DNA from: Echinarachnius parma
Taxonomy: Eukaryota; Echinodermata; Echinoidea; Clypeasteroida; Echinarachniidae
DNA: 64,000 bases
Assembly: GCA_037951105.1 (NCBI GenBank)
Contig: JBAMJV010003369.1
Location: forward strand, 158,678 to 222,677
Reading direction: 5' to 3'
Shown here: positions 59,557 to 64,000 of the stretch, piece by piece
Position numbering within the stretch: position 1 is the stretch's first letter
How the letters are laid out: each line of letters opens with the position of its first letter
Made by a program: the position numbers and the translations under genes
The notes under the pieces: model-generated
Seen by the model: the letters and a program-made list of their open reading frames with translations, nothing else
What the model was told of the DNA's origin: nothing
The model's database searches: none

Positions 59557-62500
59557 CTTGAGAAAAATATAATATTTTACGGTAAGAAACAATAATAATC
59601 ATAAGATGTTGATTCTTGCACTTAATAACATCAATAAATATACAAGCACTTTTAATACAATATACTAACAAACATAATAATATGCAACCCTACCAAGCAA
59701 ATGTAAATAGCTTAATGCAATATCATTACTTTACAAGCATTTAAATGATAACAGATCTACACAATTAAACTTCATTACTATGTACACAAATATGCATGTA
59801 CATGATACATACATTATTGTACGTTAAAAATTGAAGAGATGTGACTTTAGTGCTGATTTAAAACTATCTATGGAGGGTGCAGTTATAATGTTGAGAGGTA
59901 GTGTGTGCCAGAGTTGAGTTGCAATCATATAGAGTAAGACTAAGAGTAAGAAGTCTAAGACTTAGTAAGAAGACTAAGACTAAGACTGAGTAAGAGTAGT
60001 AGGGTAGTAGACTGAAAGTGAAATTTAAATCAGCCATCCCATATATTTATAATTTTAAAGTTTTCTTTAGAGTTTCTAATCTTTGTGTGATATGCGCTAT
60101 ACGAAAACTGTTTATTGTTATCAGTGTTATTATTACTATTATAATATTAATAATATCAGTACAACTAGAAAATAGTGCAGATGGGGTGAAAATGGTAATA
60201 CTATGTTGTATGACTATTTACATTGTAGATGTGTACCTACCCTAGACCAGATAGCCATGAGTAATAGGCTTGGTTCGCTGCTGCTACGCTTATTACACCA
60301 CTCTTGTACTCGTCTTTCTCTCTGAAAGTGTTCTTCATGCGTTCCACCTCCTTCTCTGTCAAGAATGCCACAAGTTTTGCCTGGAGATAGAATCAGTCAG
60401 AGAAAACATAAATATGGAAGCTTAATTCTTACACTTAATTAATATAGGATTTCCTGGAGATCGAATCGGTCACAGAAAACATCAATATGGAAGCTTAATT
60501 GATTATTACACTTAATAAATATACATTTGCCTGGAGATAGAATCAGTCAGAAAAACATAAAAATGGAAGCTTAATTCTTACACTTAATTTATATAGGTTT
60601 GCCTGGAGATAGAATCGTTCACAGAAAACATAAATATGGAAGCTTAATTGATTCCTACACCTAATTAATATAGGTTTACCTGGAGATAGAATCGGTCAGA
60701 GAAAACATAAATATGGAAGCTTAATTCTTACACTTAATTAATATAGGTTCGCCTGGAGATCGAATCGGTCACAGAAAACACTAATATGGAAGCTTAATTC
60801 TTACACTATAATGACTAAAATGAGTATTGCGTGAATTTCAATAGTTTACTTTGTTTCTTGGATTTTCAAATGAAGGGGAGATTCCTTGATATAATCTGGA
60901 ACAACGACATCAAAAAGTGTAGTAACATTGTCGAAATCCACAAAACCATCTCAATAATAAGTTATTTCAAGATGTGATGCCAAATTTCTGAAATTTTTGA
61001 AATATTTACCAAAACATTTTAACAAAATCAATTTGGTTTCTAGATGGCTATCAAAGATTAAGCATGATTATCTCTGAAGTACAAAATGTGACTCCGCGCC
61101 CACCTCTTTCTCAACCGACAATTGTGTAGAGATTTGTGCACAAGTCAAGAAAGTTAATAGGTATCACATACAACCCTTAGAAGATTATATGTGTTAATCA
61201 AAGTGAACAATTCATTATGCCTTTCTATATAACCAGTGGCGTAGCGACGGGGGGGGGGGGGGGGGGGGGGGGGGCAGGGGGTGCCCCCCCCCCCCAAATA
61301 ATTTGACGAAAAAAAACAAGGGGACAAAGAAATACATAAGGTGTGCCACAACCCCCCCCCCCCCCTCCAATCAGTCCGAACACGCTACGCCACTGTTTAT
61401 AACCTTAATTTTTAGCACATTAGGAGGATCAACATTTTCCTTTCAGATGAAGAAGATCGAGACATACCTGAGACTGTCTTGTAAGTACATCCAAGGTTTG
61501 GACGAGGAGGTATTCCTGCCATGAAACAACACCATCGCTGTTAGTATCATACTCCGAGAACTGCAACGAAACAGGCAATAATTCAAACATATCATTTACT
61601 GTGAACATACACTATGATATTCAAACGATTATGTTGCAATTTAATCGTGGCATAACAAGGGACTATCTCTGTTGGTATCATACTCAGAGAACTGCAACGA
61701 AATGGGGAACAATTATAACATAATTATCATGGTCTGCTATTCGTTGTGAACTACTAGTATTGTTTATATATACATACACTAATATTCATACGATTATGTT
61801 GCAAATTAATCCTGGCATGACAAGGGACTATCTCTGTTGGTATCATACTCAGAACACTGCAATGAAACAGTGAACAAGAATATAACCATCATGCTGCTAT
61901 CAAATGTGAACTATTGTTTATACATTGTGGTTTTCAGTTTAATGATTTTAAAAAATAGGATGACCCAACATGTATTAGAACAAATATAAAAGTAAATGAA
62001 CCGATTTGAATAAAAACTGAATTACCATTGGATTATCATAAACTTTATTACACATAGGTGCTCAATATATCCCGTTTTCATATTATTGGCAAAGAATAGT
62101 GTGCGCATCACTTACCCTCTTTCTAGCAGCCTCCTTTGAACTTGAATATTTTCTTAGCTCCACATCAACAAAGTCTTCCCAGGAAAACTTTGAATCTAGG
62201 GTTGAGAAAAGATAGTTGCGTATTAAATGCTAGATTGCAATCAATTACTTTACGTGTAAAATGAAGATAAAGGGTATTTGAACCTGCTGAGGTCTGATCT
62301 CGAGTAAACTTTTGGTGGATTGGTATAAATACAAAATAAATTCGGGATCTATTTCAGACACTACAATGTTACAACAGATAACCCTAATAAAAGGAAAAAT
62401 CATTCATATTTAGTGTAACTGAATGTTTGGATACTATGATCTATGATATTTATGATATTTGTTACATTATGATTTATGAAAATTTGAACTTGAAGCCATT

Positions 62501-63456
62501 AACATGTGCTTAAATCAGATGAAAATGAAGCCTCCTTCAAATGATATTTGAACTTTGAAACTATCCTAAATTTATATTTTACACACTTCAATCCCATACA
62601 CAACCCACCCCCCCCCCCCCCCCCCCCGAAAAAACAAACAAACAAACAAACAAACATTTCCATTTATGTAACTGTTACATACAAAACAAAAACAGTACAA
62701 TAGTATAATCTCAGATACGTTGAATACCTCCGTCTTTGTCGTAAGCATCAAAGCGTTCCATGACATCACCCATCTCTTCCATTGTCAGCAGATTTCCAAG
62801 TGACTCCTGAAGAAAAAACAAGCATATTTGATATTTGTTCTCGTCTATTGACACTCAGTACTAGAATGCATTTCGTAAATATAATGCCAATTATTCTGGG
62901 TTTGTGAAGGTGGATTGCAGTGCCCTTTGCAAACAAGATGAAACTCCATGTATCATGTCTATCAAAGATTAACCTCTTGGGTTAGTATATTATTGCACAA
63001 TATAGCAAAATTGGCCTATCAATAGATAAATCAATGAACACCAACAGAATGGAAAATACCAACAAAATAGTGATAGAAATACAGTTAAATACATAGTTTT
63101 GTGTCTCATTGAGAAAAAAAAAATGTTTAATTATTATTTTACTCTTAGATTGCTCTTCTTTGTTTGTTTGTTTTATTCGCTAAATACATTTTGTTGGGGG
63201 CACGGGGGGGGGGGGCAGAGGGTAGGGATTAGAGGGGATTGCTGAAAAGGAGCAAAAGCAATATATTTACGCATTCTGAACAACTCCATCCAATTGTCCC
63301 TTCCGAGTTTCTGAGGGCAGCAGCAAAGTTCTCATCTTGACAGTAGCCGCCATTTTCCAGGCATATTTGGTGGAACCATCTGCCACAAACCCTGCACTCG
63401 TGTATGTCACAATTCTTGACCATGTGGCACACTGAGCAGGTCAAATCAATGTCAGT
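59491..63456 (-). CDS. PHF24: PHF24-like PHD finger and EF-hand protein (partial gene, six exons)
   Basis: Six minus-strand exons (63456-63271, 62806-62728, 62195-62116, 61560-61468, 60380-60241, 59556-59491) join in phase over 644 bases, about 214 codons, with GT/AG at every visible boundary. In order they encode a C4HC3 PHD finger, an EF-hand split across exons 2 and 3, a complete EF-hand in exon 4, a degenerate third EF-hand-like helix pair in exon 5 and a basic segment in exon 6. This order is that of PHF24 (GINIP/KIAA1045); in vertebrates GINIP binds inhibitory G-alpha subunits in neurons, and its PHD finger is not established as a histone reader. The N-terminal exons should lie beyond 64000; the last exon was not found to the left. 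Introns hold a hAT MITE and a non-LTR relic. Identification rests on domain order, not a database match. Confidence 0.75.
59824..59922 (-). pseudogene. Non-LTR (L2/CR1-like) reverse transcriptase C-terminus in intron
   Basis: The frame ends with LWHTLPLNIITAPSIDSF and then FKSALKSHLFNF before a stop, the closing motif common in L2/CR1-type elements. It lies between exons 5 and 6 of the PHF24-like gene. The rest of the enzyme is missing. Confidence 0.82.
60241..60380 (-). CDS. PHF24: PHF24-like exon: degenerate third EF-hand region
   Basis: Acceptor TATCTCCAG, donor GTAGGT. The peptide runs from a Lys/Glu-rich helix through REKDEYKSGVISV, an EF-like loop lacking several ligands, to a second helix with NQAYYSWL. 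It exits in phase 2. The acceptor is the innermost of six tandem copies (60381-60825). Confidence 0.82.
60378..60825. repeat. Six tandem 72-77 bp units carrying a splice acceptor
   Basis: Minus-strand AG dinucleotides followed by G or C recur at 60381, 60454, 60531, 60603, 60680 and 60753, each after CTGACTGATTCTATCTCC-like sequence (branch-point and pyrimidine tract). The spacing alternates 72-73 and 77, so the real period is a dimer of about 150 bases. The innermost unit is the acceptor of the exon at 60380. Confidence 0.9.
61234..61395. mobile_element. 162-bp hAT-type MITE in intron
   Basis: CAGTGGCGTAGCGACGG and the inverse CGCTACGCCACTG lie between TATATAAC (61226-61233) and TTTATAAC (61396-61403), 7 of 8 bases equal. 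A G run follows the left end. Confidence 0.85.
61468..61560 (-). CDS. PHF24: PHF24-like exon: second EF-hand
   Basis: Acceptor GTTGCAG, donor GTATGT, 31 codons, phase 0 both ends. The loop DTNSDGVVSWQE matches the EF-hand consensus at positions 1, 3, 5, 6, 8 and 12, so calcium binding is plausible. Two partial copies of the exon's first 30 bases with the acceptor lie upstream. Confidence 0.88.
61590..61880 (-). repeat. Two partial copies of the EF-hand exon 5' edge
   Basis: The acceptor CTGCAAC (plus strand) with the first 30 bases of the exon (TATCATACTC(A/C)GAG in plus) recurs at 61692 and 61857, with the same flanking intron (ATGTTGCAATTTAATC). The copies read the EF-loop start but then a stop or non-EF sequence. 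Confidence 0.85.
62116..62195 (-). CDS. PHF24: PHF24-like exon: first EF-hand, C-terminal half
   Basis: Acceptor CCCTAG, donor GTAAGT. The codon completed across the junction is Asp, giving a DKDGDSKFSWED loop with acidic ligands at positions 1, 3, 5 and 12, followed by the exiting helix and a Lys/Ser/Glu-rich linker. It ends in phase 0. Confidence 0.85.
62605..62656. repeat. Poly-C then (CAAA)n
   Basis: C20 followed by four to five CAAA units in an intron. Confidence 0.9.
62728..62806 (-). CDS. PHF24: PHF24-like exon: first EF-hand, N-terminal half
   Basis: Acceptor TTCTTCAG, donor GTATTC. The peptide ESLGNLLTMEEMGDV gives the entering helix and ends in DAYDKDG at the start of the calcium loop. 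It leaves one base for the next codon (phase 1). Confidence 0.85.
63271..63456 (-). CDS. PHF24: PHF24-like exon: PHD finger
   Basis: Acceptor TTATAG before 63456, donor GTAAAT after 63271, phase 0 at both ends, 62 codons. The zinc ligands are CSVC, ten residues, CRVC, four residues, H-x2-C, 26 residues, CSEC, the full C4HC3 pattern. The open frame reading past 63271 is intron. Two decayed partial copies of this exon's 5' half lie upstream (63548-63630 and 63761-63861). Confidence 0.85.
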
Positions 63457-63547
63457 CTATAAGGCACACACAAGGGATATGGAATAAAAACAAATAATGC
63501 TTTTATCAAACCATAACTTTAACAAAATGATACAAGTTGAACAACTT

Positions 63548-63630
63548 GCCAGACTCTATGCCATCACTCACATAATTATGTCACAGTAACTGACGCTGTG
63601 ATACAGTGAGCAGGTCAAGTCTATGCCGGT
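63548..63630 (-). pseudogene. PHF24: Decayed copy of the PHD exon 5' half, near
   Basis: Beginning at 63630 it follows the exon start (TGIDLTCSL, then a short CDI stretch) but has lost zinc ligands and contains stops. The second cysteine of the first pair and the distal pair are gone. Confidence 0.7.
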
Positions 63631-63760
63631 CAAGAAGGGAAAATCAATACAAATAAAACTAAAAAGGGATAGAAATAAACAATTAATGTTTCACAATTAC
63701 TCAACATGGCCTTTACAAACAGTATTATTAATGACATTTTCAATTGATAGAATTTGAACA

Positions 63761-63861
63761 ATTTGCCACACTCTCTGAACTCGTGCATGTTACAATTCTT
63801 GACCATATGGCAGAGCCAATTAGGTCAAGTCAAACAATGAACAAGTGAAGTCAATGTCGGT
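63761..63861 (-). pseudogene. PHF24: Decayed copy of the PHD exon 5' half, far
   Basis: Beginning at 63861 (after an AG) it follows TDIDFTCS, then an inserted stretch of about 20 bases, then CHMVKNCNMHE and CGKL before homology is lost. It is closer to the real exon than the near copy but interrupted. Confidence 0.75.
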
Positions 63862-64000
63862 CTAGATGGTAGGAAAAAAACCATAATATTGAGGGTACAA
63901 GGAATAGCATCCAAACAAATAATTACAACAGTACTAAAGACTACACACTGCAAATTCTGGAGAAAGTAGCTAGACATTCTGGTACAGATTCAGTGGAACC

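Noticed and set aside
63229-63270. Extension of the PHD frame past the CSEC cysteines
   Set aside because: A GTAAAT donor follows directly and the extra residues are a leucine run from intron sequence; the next exon joins in phase without them.

Overview
This is a gene-poor, transposon-rich stretch of a metazoan nuclear genome, most likely a marine invertebrate. The evidence is spliced exons with GT/AG boundaries, a Ty3/gypsy retroelement, several CR1/L2/Jockey-type reverse transcriptase relics, many terminal-inverted-repeat elements (hAT-like, TA-flanked and TTAA-flanked), tRNA-like SINE heads, a GT microsatellite and a satellite array. No bacterial-type operon, CRISPR array, intact tRNA or rRNA is visible. 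The species cannot be fixed from the sequence alone.

Layout. At 1-10,300 a dispersed 1.35 kb repeat (1036-2386) abuts two nearly identical, defective gypsy copies (2387-6251 and 7108-10290), separated by a 16-bp minisatellite and a GC-rich segment of unknown origin. At 10,300-23,000 there is dense MITE and hAT territory: TTAA-flanked MITEs, a triple head-to-tail MITE, a 5-bp-TSD hAT-like element with an internal minisatellite, a TA-flanked palindromic element, an 876-bp inverted repeat and a 1.1 kb hAT element. At 23,395-24,885 lies a 91-bp satellite with a 455-bp higher-order period; nearly every monomer carries the octamer TGACGTCA. At 25,529-25,800 (minus strand) there is a probable CCAAT-box promoter with a first coding exon. 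At 28,658-31,250 a block is repeated in the same direction at 45,842-51,220, where the second copy is split by a 2.8 kb nest of repeats. Between 31,250 and 45,840 are reverse-transcriptase relics, hAT-like elements with perfect target duplications, and a weak candidate first exon at 40,469. At 51,640-59,300 are further transposons, including a second 1.35 kb repeat copy.

The one confident host gene is on the minus strand at the right edge: six consecutive coding exons (63456 down to 59491), all phase-compatible, encode a PHD finger, two canonical EF-hands and a degenerate third one. This architecture matches PHF24 (GINIP/KIAA1045). Its 5' and 3' ends are not in view. Three of its six exons have the exon's 5' edge, with its splice acceptor, locally repeated in tandem; this is the most interesting host-gene observation in the window.

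Calls rest on reading the sequence by eye; no search was run. Coordinates of repeat boundaries are good to a few bases where target duplications are quoted, and to tens of bases elsewhere.
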